Source of the DNA: DASWUD01 sp036401755
GTDB lineage: Bacteria; Pseudomonadota; Gammaproteobacteria; Thiohalomonadales; Thiohalomonadaceae
Assembly (NCBI GenBank): GCA_036401755.1
Contig: DASWUD010000194.1
Span: 1 to 30,881, forward strand
DNA: 30,881 bases
Direction of reading: 5' to 3'
In this document: positions 1 to 8,076 of the stretch, piece by piece
How the letters are laid out: every line of letters starts with the position of its first letter
Numbering within the stretch: the stretch's first letter is position 1
Notes under the pieces: generated by a model
What the model was told of the DNA's origin: nothing
Databases searched by the model: none
Seen by the model: only the letters and a program-made list of their open reading frames with translations
Made by a program: the position numbers and the translations under genes

Positions 1-1
1 G

Positions 2-652
2 ATTGTTCAGTATGCAAAGACGCCTGCTCCCCTGAAGATTCCTACGACACCCGCCCCCACGACCCAGAGTGGCGTGGTGTTGCGCATGGCCCGCGAGGTC
101 GTGCTGTTTGAAAGCCTATTCAAGAGTAACAAGTGGATCTGGATATTCGGCTGGATGTTCCACGTCTCCTTGGCCCTGGTGCTGCTGCGCCACTTCCGCT
201 ATTTCCAGGCCGAGGTCTGGACCGTCATCGAGCTGGTGCAGCCGTTTGGCATGTATGCTGGCTTTGGCATGGTCGCCGGTCTGCTCGGTCTCTGGGCGCG
301 CCGCATTTTCGTCGAGCGTATCCGCTACATTACCGGTCCTTCTGATCATCTGATCCTGGCCCTGCTGGTGGGCATCGGCATCAGCGGCCTGTCGATGAAA
401 TTTGTGCACCACACCGACATTATCATGGTGAAGACCTTCTTCCTTGGTCTGCTGCGCTTCGACATTCAGCCGCTGCCGAGCGAGCCGAATCTGCTGATTC
501 ATCTGTCCCTGGTGGCAACCTTGATGATCATCTTCCCGATCAGCAAGCTGCTGCACGCGCCCGGCGTTTTCTTCAGCCCGACGCGCAATCAGGTCGAGAA
601 TCCGCGCGAGCGTCGTCATGTGGCGCCGTGGGCAGCCGAGCTTGACAAGTAA
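2..652 (+). CDS. dsrM: DsrM, NarI-like membrane cytochrome b (5' end cut off)
   Basis: Membrane subunit of the DsrMKJOP complex. DsrM is a NarI-like diheme cytochrome b that passes electrons between the quinone pool and DsrK. The reading frame is open from base 2, so the start lies left of the window. The visible 216 residues are close to the usual length of about 240-250, so only a short N-terminal part is missing. Several hydrophobic helices are visible, with histidines placed as in NarI-type heme b binding (WMFH and LLRHF in one helix, KFVHH between helices, LLIH and KLLHAP in the last). The segment before the first internal methionine (YAKTPAPLKIP) also belongs to DsrM, so the internal GTG at 74 is not the true start. 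dsrK follows after 44 bases. Family assignment is firm from sequence and from the neighbouring dsr genes. Confidence 0.93.
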   Translation: MVQYAKTPAPLKIPTTPAPTTQSGVVLRMAREVVLFESLFKSNKWIWIFGWMFHVSLALVLLRHFRYFQAEVWTVIELVQPFGMYAGFGMVAGLLGLWARRIFVERIRYITGPSDHLILALLVGIGISGLSMKFVHHTDIIMVKTFFLGLLRFDIQPLPSEPNLLIHLSLVATLMIIFPISKLLHAPGVFFSPTRNQVENPRERRHVAPWAAELDK

Positions 653-696
653 TCTACTCCGTTAGCGGTCAGAGAACTTAATAAAGGGAGAATCGC

Positions 697-2259
697 GTGG
701 CCGATTTTCAGACTCCAGGTTTCCGGGAATTCCCGGGTGTTCCAAACAAGCTGGTTCCCGATGCTACCAAGCATCTGAGCCCGTTCATCGCCAAGCCCGA
801 GCATCAGGAAAAGCTCGGCTTTCCCGGTGAGCTGGTCGAGAACTGGGAGCAGAAGGCCATCGAAAAGATGGGCGACCTGCTCAGCAAATACCGCGGCCTG
901 CGCGTCTTCATGGACGCCTGCGTCAAGTGCGGCTCCTGCACCGACAAGTGCCACTACTTCCAGGGCACTTCCGATCCGAAGAACATGCCGGTCGCCCGTC
1001 AGGACCTGTTCCGCAGCGTCTATCGCCGCTACTTCACCTTCGCCGGCAAGTTCTTCCCCGGCCTGGTGGGTGCACGCGACATGACCCGCGAAGTGCTCGA
1101 CGAATGGTACAGCTACTTCCATCAGTGCTCGCAGTGCCGCCGTTGCTCGGTGTTCTGCCCCTACGGCATCGACACCGCCGAGATTTCCATGGCCGCCCGC
1201 GAGATCATGGACTCCATCGGCCACGGCCAGAAGTACTGCAACGAAATCCTCGGCAAGCTGCAGACTATCGGTAACAACCTCGGTCTGCCGGGTCCAGCGC
1301 TCGCCGCCACCCTCGAAGAGTTCGCCGAGGAGATCCAGGAAGATACCGGCCTGCCGGTGCATATCCCGCTCGACGTGAAGGGTGCCGATATTCTGCTCAT
1401 CACCCCTTCCGCCGACTTCTTCGCCGAACCGCACATCGACGGCCTGATGGGTTATGCCAAGGTGTTCCACGAAGCCGGAGTGAGCTGGACCCTCAGCTCC
1501 TACGCCTCGGAAGCGGCCAACTTCTCCATGTTCATCGGCTCCTACAGCAACATGAAGAAGGTCGCCGAGCGTATCCGCACCGCCGCTCTCGAACTGGGCG
1601 TCAAGCGCATCATCGTCGGCGAATGCGGCCACGCCTGGCGCGTCGCCTACTCGTTCTGGAACACCGTGGCCGGTATCGGCGCCGGTGGCGATGACCCCTA
1701 CGCCCAGCAGCTGCAGAAGCAGCTCGATCCGAACGTGCCGCAGCCGACCCATATCTGCGAATTCACCCACGACCTGATCCAGAAGGGCAAGCTGAAGTTC
1801 GACAAGTCGGCCAACGATCACCGCACCGTCACCTTCCACGACTCGTGCAATGTGGCGCGCGGCAGCCGCATGGGCAACTATGCCGGCGGCCAGTTCGACA
1901 TTCCGCGCGAAGTGATCCAGGCGTGCTGCAACAACTACGTGGACATGGACCCGGATACCATCAAGGAGAAGACCTACTGCTGCGGTGGCGGCGGCGGTCT
2001 GCTCACCGATGACCTGATGGAGATCCGCGTCAAGGGCGCCCTGCCCCGTATGGAAGCCTTGAAGGATGTGGTCGACAGCGATGGCGTCAACACCCTCGCG
2101 GCGATCTGCGCCATCTGTAAGGCGCAGTTCACCAAGATTCTGCCCTACTACAAGTTCCCCATGACCATGATGGTGAGCACGCATCAGCTGGTAGGCGAAG
2201 CGCTGGTCATGACCGGTTCGAATCAGGAAAAAGAGCTCCAGGGCGAAGCCTCGGAGTAA
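697..2259 (+). CDS. dsrK: DsrK, HdrD-like iron-sulfur catalytic subunit
   Basis: Cytoplasmic iron-sulfur subunit of DsrMKJOP, related to heterodisulfide reductase HdrD. It is thought to act on the DsrC trisulfide/thiol couple and exchange electrons with DsrM. It starts with GTG at 697 behind a good ribosome site (AAAGGGAG, 683-690). The 520 residues contain two 4Fe-4S motifs, C75-x2-C78-x2-C81-x3-C85 and C144-x2-C147-x2-C150-x3-C154. The C-terminal CCG-type region has C384, C410-C411, C428-C429, C471 and C474, the kind of site that carries the special noncubane cluster in Hdr proteins. All expected cysteines appear intact. It lies between dsrM and dsrL and is followed by a small hairpin. Confidence 0.96.
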   Translation: MADFQTPGFREFPGVPNKLVPDATKHLSPFIAKPEHQEKLGFPGELVENWEQKAIEKMGDLLSKYRGLRVFMDACVKCGSCTDKCHYFQGTSDPKNMPVARQDLFRSVYRRYFTFAGKFFPGLVGARDMTREVLDEWYSYFHQCSQCRRCSVFCPYGIDTAEISMAAREIMDSIGHGQKYCNEILGKLQTIGNNLGLPGPALAATLEEFAEEIQEDTGLPVHIPLDVKGADILLITPSADFFAEPHIDGLMGYAKVFHEAGVSWTLSSYASEAANFSMFIGSYSNMKKVAERIRTAALELGVKRIIVGECGHAWRVAYSFWNTVAGIGAGGDDPYAQQLQKQLDPNVPQPTHICEFTHDLIQKGKLKFDKSANDHRTVTFHDSCNVARGSRMGNYAGGQFDIPREVIQACCNNYVDMDPDTIKEKTYCCGGGGGLLTDDLMEIRVKGALPRMEALKDVVDSDGVNTLAAICAICKAQFTKILPYYKFPMTMMVSTHQLVGEALVMTGSNQEKELQGEASE

Positions 2260-2277
2260 CTGTTAGGAACAATAAGA

Positions 2278-2300
2278 CAGGAGGCTCGCGAGGCCTCCTC
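2278..2300 (+). other. Hairpin in the dsrK-dsrL gap
   Basis: AGGAGGC (2279-2285) and GCCTCCT (2293-2299) form a 7-bp stem with a 7-base loop, 20 bases after the dsrK stop. No T-run follows, so it is not an intrinsic terminator. It may be an mRNA processing or stability element that sets the ratio of DsrMK to DsrL and later products. That role is inference. Confidence 0.5.
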
Positions 2301-2338
2301 ACTGAAACCACAAGATTACTGGCATAGGAGATTGAGAC

Positions 2339-4324
2339 ATGGCGACTTCTAGCGATGACATGAAGAATATTACGTTCCGCCGCTTCAAGGATGGCGACCA
2401 CGAATGGGATGCCCTCAACGAGGCCATCTTCCAGGCCGGCTGGACCCACAAGTGCCCCACCTACGTCAATCGCACCCCTCCCTGCCAGGGCAGTTGCCCG
2501 TCGGGTGAAGATATCCGTGGCTACCTCGACATCATTCGCGGTATCGAAAAGCCCACTGGCGGCATGACCATGCAGGAATATGCCTTCCGCCGCTCCACCA
2601 AGGCCAACCCCTTCCCCGCGGTCATGGGCCGTGTCTGCCCTGCCCCCTGCGAAGACGGCTGCAACCGTAACCAGGTGGAAGACCGCGTCGGTATCAACTC
2701 CGTTGAGCAGTACATCGGTGACCAGGCCCTCTCCGCCGGCCTGACCTTCGCCGCCGGCGCCGAGACTGGCAAGAAGATCGCCGTCATCGGTGGTGGCCCC
2801 GCTGGCCTCGCCGCCGCCTACCAGCTGCGCCTGAAGGGTCACGGCGTGACCATCTTCGAAGGTCAGGAGCAGCTCGGTGGCATGATGCGCTATGGCATCC
2901 CCGGCTACCGTACCCCGCGCGATGTGCTCGACGGCGAAATCAACCGTATCGTCAACATGGGCGTCGAAGTGAAGACCAAGACCAAGGTCGGCACCGACGT
3001 CAAGCTCGAAGAGCTGGAAAAGAACTATGATGCCATCCTGTTCGCCCTCGGCGCCTGGTCTGGCCGTGCCCTGCCCGTGCCGGGTGCCGACGCTATCAAC
3101 TGCATCACCGGTGTCGCCTTCCTGGCCGCCTTCAACGAAGGCCGCCTGAAGCACGTTTCCGGCAAGGTACTGGTCATCGGTGGTGGCGATACCTCCATCG
3201 ACGTCGCCTCCGTCGCCCGCCGTCTCGGCCACATCACCGTGCAGAACGAGAAGGATCGTCCGGAACACATCATCATCAACCAGACCGCTCACGACGTGGC
3301 CGCTACTGCCAAGCGTCAGGGTGCCGAGGTGACGCTGATCTCCCGCTCGCCCATCGAGAAGATGCCGGCGGCCCAGTACGAAATCGAAGATGCCACCCGC
3401 GAAGGCGTGGAGATCATCGGTCAGCTGAGCCCGGTCGAAGTGGTCAAGGGTGCCGACGGCCGTGCCACCGGTCTGAAGGTGGTGCGCCTGCAGGCTGACG
3501 GTTCCACCCCCATCGAAGGGACCGAGTTCGTCATCAACGCCGAGCTGATCGTCGCCGCCATCGGCCAGACCGGTGATCTGACCGGCCTCGACGCGCTGAA
3601 GAACAGCCGCGGCCTGATCGATTCGGACAAGCACTTCCAGGTGCCCAACAAGCCCGGTTACTTCGTCTGTGGCGACATCGTCCGTCCACACCTGCTGACC
3701 ACCGCCATCGGCCAGGCCCGTATCGCTAGCGAAAGCATCGATCACTACCTGAAGCACGAAGAGCTGGTGAAGCGTCCGAAGGTTGACGTTACCCACTTCG
3801 ACCTGATGAACAAGCTGATGGAAACCGGCCTGCAGCCGGAAGAGTTCCACTCCCTGACCAAGGAAGAGATCATCGCGAAGGAAGGTTTCGCCAAGGAGAT
3901 CGACCTGGGAATTCGTGGCACCTCTTCGGCCAAGTTTGCTGTGCACAACTTCGAAGACCGTTCCAATAACGAAATCATCCCGGCCGACCGCCTGTTCCTG
4001 GGTCACTTTGCCTACACCCCGCGTAACGTGCGCGACCACGTACAGGTCTCCGCTGCTGACGTGATCGGCAACTTCCAGGAGCGTCTGGTGCCGCTGGAGG
4101 AAAAGGCGGTCATCGCCGAAGCCAAGCGCTGCATGAGCTGCGGTATGTGCTTCGAGTGCGACAACTGTGTGGTGTTCTGTCCGCAGGCAGCCGTGATGAA
4201 GACCCCGGCCAAGGAGAAGACCACTGGCCGTTACGTCTACACCGAGTACTCGCGCTGCATCGGTTGCCACATCTGCGCTGATGTATGCCCCACCGGCTAC
4301 ATCGACATGGGTATGGGTGAATAA
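2339..4324 (+). CDS. dsrL: DsrL, NAD(P)H-linked iron-sulfur flavoprotein
   Basis: Cytoplasmic flavoprotein related to the small subunit of glutamate synthase. In A. vinosum DsrL couples with DsrAB and transfers electrons from sulfide-level sulfur oxidation to NAD(P)+. Its 661 residues match the usual size. In order: an N-terminal cysteine region (C39, C49, C53, then C100, C104, C108) for iron-sulfur clusters; the FAD-binding GGGPAG at 151-156; a second nucleotide-binding GGGDTSID near 281 for NAD(P)H; and a C-terminal ferredoxin-like part from C598 with two closely spaced cysteine groups (CMSCGMC and CIGCHIC). The ATG at 2339 has an AGGAG site at 2326-2330. Its place inside the dsr cluster favours the oxidative pathway. 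dsrJ starts 9 bases after its stop. Confidence 0.96.
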   Translation: MATSSDDMKNITFRRFKDGDHEWDALNEAIFQAGWTHKCPTYVNRTPPCQGSCPSGEDIRGYLDIIRGIEKPTGGMTMQEYAFRRSTKANPFPAVMGRVCPAPCEDGCNRNQVEDRVGINSVEQYIGDQALSAGLTFAAGAETGKKIAVIGGGPAGLAAAYQLRLKGHGVTIFEGQEQLGGMMRYGIPGYRTPRDVLDGEINRIVNMGVEVKTKTKVGTDVKLEELEKNYDAILFALGAWSGRALPVPGADAINCITGVAFLAAFNEGRLKHVSGKVLVIGGGDTSIDVASVARRLGHITVQNEKDRPEHIIINQTAHDVAATAKRQGAEVTLISRSPIEKMPAAQYEIEDATREGVEIIGQLSPVEVVKGADGRATGLKVVRLQADGSTPIEGTEFVINAELIVAAIGQTGDLTGLDALKNSRGLIDSDKHFQVPNKPGYFVCGDIVRPHLLTTAIGQARIASESIDHYLKHEELVKRPKVDVTHFDLMNKLMETGLQPEEFHSLTKEEIIAKEGFAKEIDLGIRGTSSAKFAVHNFEDRSNNEIIPADRLFLGHFAYTPRNVRDHVQVSAADVIGNFQERLVPLEEKAVIAEAKRCMSCGMCFECDNCVVFCPQAAVMKTPAKEKTTGRYVYTEYSRCIGCHICADVCPTGYIDMGMGE

Positions 4325-4333
4325 GGGGACGTC

Positions 4334-4867
4334 ATGAAGCCTATCAACAAGCTTCTGCTCCTGGTCTCGGCCGTGCTGGCACTGACGTTGTCAGTGCCGG
4401 CCGCTGCCGGCGACTCAGACAGCTCGATCAAGCCAGTGATCCCCAAGGCGCTGTCTGGCACGAAATGTGTCGATGACCCTGAGGTCATGGTCCGTACACA
4501 CATGGACAAGCTCAAGCATCAGCGCGACCTGACGCTGCGCGAAGGCATTCGTACCAAGCAGTTCAGCCTGAAGGAGTGCATCAACTGCCACGTTCCTGCC
4601 GGGCAAGAGGCTGCTGTGCAACCCGGAGAAGAGACTGCAGCGAGTGGCAAAAGCAGTGAAGGCCACTTCTGCATGAATTGCCACGCCTTTGCCGGAGTGA
4701 AGATCGACTGCTTTGAGTGCCACAACACCCGTCCCGAGAAGCCGGCAATGTTCCATCCCATCGTCACCCCGGGAATGGAGGCAACCAAAGATGTCCATCA
4801 GCCCGACTCCGCCACCATGCTCAATGAGCTGGCGGGTTCCAACGAGAAGACAGGTGCTGCCCAATGA
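4334..4867 (+). CDS. dsrJ: DsrJ, periplasmic triheme cytochrome c
   Basis: Triheme cytochrome c of the DsrMKJOP complex, exported to the periplasm. Residues 1-26 look like a Sec signal or anchor (KPINK then a hydrophobic run ending VPAAAG). Three CxxCH heme sites are present: CINCH at 82-86, CMNCH at 113-117 and CFECH at 126-130. C45 lies in the KCVDD stretch before the hemes. It probably corresponds to the cysteine reported as an unusual distal heme ligand (Cys46) in A. vinosum DsrJ; that equivalence is inferred from position. The 177 residues include a short alanine- and glutamate-rich spacer between the first and second hemes (about 92-108). The stop overlaps the dsrO start in an ATGA, so the two are translationally coupled. 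Confidence 0.95.
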   Translation: MKPINKLLLLVSAVLALTLSVPAAAGDSDSSIKPVIPKALSGTKCVDDPEVMVRTHMDKLKHQRDLTLREGIRTKQFSLKECINCHVPAGQEAAVQPGEETAASGKSSEGHFCMNCHAFAGVKIDCFECHNTRPEKPAMFHPIVTPGMEATKDVHQPDSATMLNELAGSNEKTGAAQ

Positions 4868-5634
4868 GTGAAAACAACCACGCAGGTGTAACACGCCGCG
4901 ACTTTCTTGAGCTGGGGCTCAAGTCCGCAGCTGCAGGTGTTGTTCTGGCCCCCGGCGTAATGCTCTACAGCGCTGCCGAGGCAAGACCCGCAGATGAGCC
5001 AGCCTCCTCCAAGGTGCGCTGGGGCATGCTGATCGATACCAGCAAATGCGCCTCCGGCTGTGATGCTTGTGTCACCGCTTGCGAGAAGGAAAATGGTTGG
5101 GGTGGTCCCAACAGCAACGAAAAGCACTCTAACGCCCTGCAGAAGTCCCAATGGATTCGTAAGGTGGAGCTGCGCAACGTTGATACCGGCGCGACCAGTT
5201 CGCTGCCGATGATGTGCCAGCACTGTGCCAATCCTCCCTGTGTCGATGTCTGCCCCACCGGCGCCTCGATGAAGCGTGCCGACGGTATCGTGCTGGTGGA
5301 TCGCCACATCTGTATTGGCTGCCGCTACTGCATGATGGCCTGCCCCTACAAGGCGCGTTCCTTCGTGCATGAAGAGCTGGAAAACCAGTCGGTCAACGCT
5401 CCACGCGGCAAGGGTTGCGTCGAGGCCTGTACTTTCTGTGTGCACAAACTGGATCGCGGTGATGGCACGACGGCCTGCGCCGAGGCCTGCAACGCGGATG
5501 GTCACAAGGCCATCCTCGTGGGTGATCTCAAGGATCCCAACAGCGAAATCGCACAGACAGTGGCCAAGTACGCCACTACCCAGATTCGCGCCGAACTTGG
5601 CCTGAATACGGGTATGCGGTATCAGGGCATCTAA
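4864..5634 (+). CDS. dsrO: DsrO, periplasmic ferredoxin-like iron-sulfur protein (Tat exported)
   Basis: Periplasmic electron carrier of DsrMKJOP, of the NrfC/DmsB-like four-cluster ferredoxin family, partner of the membrane protein DsrP. The N-terminus has a twin-arginine motif (T10-R11-R12-D13-F14-L15) followed by a hydrophobic stretch and a probable cleavage site near SAAEAR, so it should be exported folded through Tat. The mature part contains four cysteine groups: CASGCDAC, CQHCANPPC, CIGCRYCMMAC and the CVEAC/CTFC with CAEAC group, enough for several 4Fe-4S clusters. The 256 residues are the usual length. The ATG overlaps the dsrJ stop (ATGA), and dsrP follows after a gap of about 20 bases. 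Confidence 0.95.
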   Translation: MSENNHAGVTRRDFLELGLKSAAAGVVLAPGVMLYSAAEARPADEPASSKVRWGMLIDTSKCASGCDACVTACEKENGWGGPNSNEKHSNALQKSQWIRKVELRNVDTGATSSLPMMCQHCANPPCVDVCPTGASMKRADGIVLVDRHICIGCRYCMMACPYKARSFVHEELENQSVNAPRGKGCVEACTFCVHKLDRGDGTTACAEACNADGHKAILVGDLKDPNSEIAQTVAKYATTQIRAELGLNTGMRYQGI

Positions 5635-5658
5635 CCAAAACGACGTTGGACGATGAGC

Positions 5659-6858
5659 ATGAAAAAACCGCTGTTTACACAAATTGAAGGGGGCAAGGGG
5701 TTCTACTCCCTGCTGGTTCTGCTGGGAGCCTTCATCCTGGCAGCGCTGGGCTCCGTCTACTACATGGAGCACAACGGCCACTGGGTGACCGGCATGAACA
5801 ACCAGATCGTCTGGGGCATGCCGCACGTCTTCGCGATCTTCCTGATCGTGGCGGCCTCCGGTGCGCTGAACGTCGCCTCCATCGGCTCGGTGTTCGGCAA
5901 GAAGATGTACAAGCCGCTGGCGCCCCTCTCGGGCCTGCTGGCCATCGCCCTGCTGGTAGGTGGTCTGATGGTACTGGTCCTCGACCTGGGCCGTCCGGAT
6001 CGCCTGCTGGTGGCGATGACCCACTACAACTTCAAGTCGATCTTCGCCTGGAACATCATCCTCTATAACGGCTTCCTTGCCATCGTGGCCGTCTATCTCT
6101 GGACGATGATGGAGAAACGCATGAACCGCTACACCACCGTGGCCGGTTTCGCTGCCTTCTTCTGGCGCCTGATCCTCACCACCGGTACTGGTTCCATCTT
6201 CGGCTTCCTGGTGGCACGTGAGGCCTATAACGCTGCGCTCCTGGCGCCGATGTTCGTCATCATGTCGTTCGCCTTCGGTCTGGCCTTCTTCATGCTGGTG
6301 CTGTTCGCCATCTACAAGTGGAGCGGCCGTCCGCTGGGTGATGGTGTAGTGCAGCGCCTGAAGAACCTGCTCGGGGTATTCATCGGCGCGGTGCTCTACT
6401 TCGTGCTGGTCTACCACCTCACCAACCTCTACATCACCGAACGCCACGGCGTGGAAGCCTTCATCCTGCGTGATGGCGGTATCTATACCACGCTGTTCTG
6501 GGTTGGCCAGATCGTCATCGGCAGCCTACTTCCGCTGGTGCTGTTCTACCATCCGACCCTCGGCAAGAATCGCAACCTGATCGGTTTTGGTGCCCTGCTG
6601 GTGATCCTCGGTGGTCTGGCGCAGCTCTATGTGCTGCTGATCGGCGGGCAGGCCTACCCGCTGGAGATCTTCTCCGGCTACGAAGTGCTGCATGGCTTCA
6701 ACGAGGGCATGATCAACAGCTACACCCCGACAGGATGGGAGATCTCTCTCGGCCTCGGTGGCGTTGCTTTCGCGCTGGCCCTGGTGGCAGTCGCCATCAA
6801 GGTGCTGCGCTTCATGCCCCAAAGCCTGGCCGACGACGCGGTCGACGTGCACCACTAA
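5659..6858 (+). CDS. dsrP: DsrP, NrfD-family membrane quinone-interacting subunit
   Basis: Integral membrane subunit of DsrMKJOP, NrfD family, thought to exchange electrons between the quinone pool and DsrO/DsrJ. About ten hydrophobic helices are visible over roughly 399 residues, with the NrfD-type stretch VLDLGRPDR near residue 110. ATG 5659 is preferred over ATG 5653 because GTTGGA (5645-5650) is 8 bases upstream of 5659 but only 2 from 5653, and the resulting MKKP start fits the family as recalled. It is the last gene before the terminator at 6883-6920, so the core dsr transcript ends here. Confidence 0.94.
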   Translation: MKKPLFTQIEGGKGFYSLLVLLGAFILAALGSVYYMEHNGHWVTGMNNQIVWGMPHVFAIFLIVAASGALNVASIGSVFGKKMYKPLAPLSGLLAIALLVGGLMVLVLDLGRPDRLLVAMTHYNFKSIFAWNIILYNGFLAIVAVYLWTMMEKRMNRYTTVAGFAAFFWRLILTTGTGSIFGFLVAREAYNAALLAPMFVIMSFAFGLAFFMLVLFAIYKWSGRPLGDGVVQRLKNLLGVFIGAVLYFVLVYHLTNLYITERHGVEAFILRDGGIYTTLFWVGQIVIGSLLPLVLFYHPTLGKNRNLIGFGALLVILGGLAQLYVLLIGGQAYPLEIFSGYEVLHGFNEGMINSYTPTGWEISLGLGGVAFALALVAVAIKVLRFMPQSLADDAVDVHH

Positions 6859-6882
6859 TCGGCCTGTCCGGTCAAAGGCAAG

Positions 6883-6920
6883 AAAAAAACCGGTATCCTC
6901 GCGGATGCCGGTTTTTTTTT
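6883..6920 (+). terminator. Intrinsic terminator after dsrP
   Basis: CCGGTATC (6890-6897) pairs with GATGCCGG (6904-6911), 8 bp with one G-T wobble and a 6-base loop. It is preceded by seven A and followed by nine T (6912-6920), which also lets the stem extend. This is a textbook rho-independent terminator 24 bases after the dsrP stop. The symmetrical A and T runs mean it could work in both directions. Confidence 0.93.
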
Positions 6921-7013
6921 GAGTGGGACAATCGTTCCACCTGGCGTAACTAGCGGTATTTATTAGCATTGACCTTTAAATCTGAGTGGACAGTCCCCAA
7001 CTCCGATCCACTT
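6921..7013 (+). repeat. Two related imperfect inverted repeats upstream of the TrpD2-like gene
   Basis: The first unit has GTGGGAC (6923-6929) facing GTTCCAC (6934-6940), 7 bp with one wobble around a 4-base centre. The second has AGTGGA (6985-6990) facing TCCACT (7007-7012) with 16 bases between. Both begin with GAGTGG (6921, 6984) and end in TCCACYT, so they look like two copies of one motif. A TTGACC (6969-6974) resembles a -35 box, but no good -10 box is spaced to match. The units could be operator sites for the second dsr transcript, or merely RNA hairpins. Confidence 0.4.
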
Positions 7014-7074
7014 GCTCCGTTCAGGGGCTCTCAATTCTGCTTGCCGCCGGCACATATTTCACAGAGGTGAAGGC

Positions 7075-8076
7075 ATGACCCAGGAACATCTGTTCGCACA
7101 ATACATCCGCATTCTCGGCAAGGGACGCAACGGCTCCCGCGCCCTCTCTCCCGAAGAGATGTTCGAGGCGATGCGCATGATCATGAGCAACGAGGTGGAG
7201 CCGATCCAGCTCGGCGCCTTTCTAATGCTGATGCGTGTTAAGGAAGAGACGCCGGATGAGGTTGCTGCCGCGGTGCGCGCCATTCGTCAGCACCTCGCCA
7301 TTCCGGCCGACGCCCCAGCGGTTGACCTCGACTGGTCCTCCTACGCTGGCAAGAAACGTCAGCTCCCCTGGTACCTGCTCTCCACTTTGCTGCTGGCCGA
7401 AAACGGCATCCGTGTCTTCATGCATGGCGCCAGCGGCCATACTGCAGGGCGTATCTACACCAAGGATGTTCTCCCTGCATTGGGGATCCCAGTGGCCAAA
7501 ACTCTCGCCGAGGCCTCCGCGCAGTTGAAGGTCAATAATTTCGCCTACCTGGATCTGGAGCAAATGAGCCCGCGCCTGCATCAGATCATCGAACTGCGGC
7601 CCCTGCTCGGCCTGCGCTCGCCGGTGCACACCATCGCTCGCATGCTCAACCCGTTCAACGCCCCCTACATGATGCAGGGGATCTTCCACCCTGGTTACCG
7701 CCCCACCCATCAGGTGGCCGGACAGCTGCTCGGCCAGCCGCACATGGCGGTGATCAAGGGCGAAGGTGGCGAGATCGAGCGCAATCCCGACCTGCCCTGC
7801 CTGATCCAGGGGGTGCACAATGGCGAACTCTTCGAGGAGGAGTGGCCACCCCTGTTCGAGAAACGCCACATCCGTCAGGATGAATTGGTGGTCGACCACT
7901 TGGCCGAGGTGTGGAACGGTTCGCGTGAAGATGAGTATGGCGTCGGTTCGATCATCGGCACCACCGCCGTAGCGCTCTACCTGATGGGGCGCGCCAAGAG
8001 CCGTGAAGAGGCGGAAAGCCAGGCGCGCGCGCTGTGGAATAACCGCAACCTTTCCCGCTTCAGCAAGGCCGCCTGA
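7075..8076 (+). CDS. TrpD2-like protein (anthranilate phosphoribosyltransferase fold)
   Basis: Member of the glycosyltransferase family 3 / TrpD-like group, often annotated as glycosyl transferase family protein. The N-terminal helical domain is recognisable (EPIQLGAFLMLMRVKEETPDE, about residues 42-62), and a nucleotide-binding-like core follows. The GTGGD motif that binds PRPP in true TrpD is absent: the corresponding area reads DLDWSSYAGKKRQLPW (about 84-99). True anthranilate phosphoribosyltransferase activity is therefore unlikely, and the substrate is unknown. The TrpD2/YbiB group includes nucleic-acid-binding members. ATG 7075 is chosen over the upstream in-frame GTG/TTG-type starts because AGAGG (7063-7067) is well placed; this gives 333 residues. 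Its TGA directly abuts the GTG of dsrN, indicating translational coupling with siroheme amidation. Confidence 0.8.
   Translation: MTQEHLFAQYIRILGKGRNGSRALSPEEMFEAMRMIMSNEVEPIQLGAFLMLMRVKEETPDEVAAAVRAIRQHLAIPADAPAVDLDWSSYAGKKRQLPWYLLSTLLLAENGIRVFMHGASGHTAGRIYTKDVLPALGIPVAKTLAEASAQLKVNNFAYLDLEQMSPRLHQIIELRPLLGLRSPVHTIARMLNPFNAPYMMQGIFHPGYRPTHQVAGQLLGQPHMAVIKGEGGEIERNPDLPCLIQGVHNGELFEEEWPPLFEKRHIRQDELVVDHLAEVWNGSREDEYGVGSIIGTTAVALYLMGRAKSREEAESQARALWNNRNLSRFSKAA

Noticed and set aside
2207..6447. Very long minus-strand open frames opposite dsrL and dsrP
   Set aside because: They mirror strongly conserved dsr genes with clear motifs. Their translations are histidine-, glycine- and glutamine-rich with no domains, typical of antisense frames in GC-rich DNA.
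6969..6974. TTGACC as the -35 box of a TrpD2/dsrN promoter
   Set aside because: No -10-like hexamer is found at 16-18 bases downstream, so it was not listed as a promoter.
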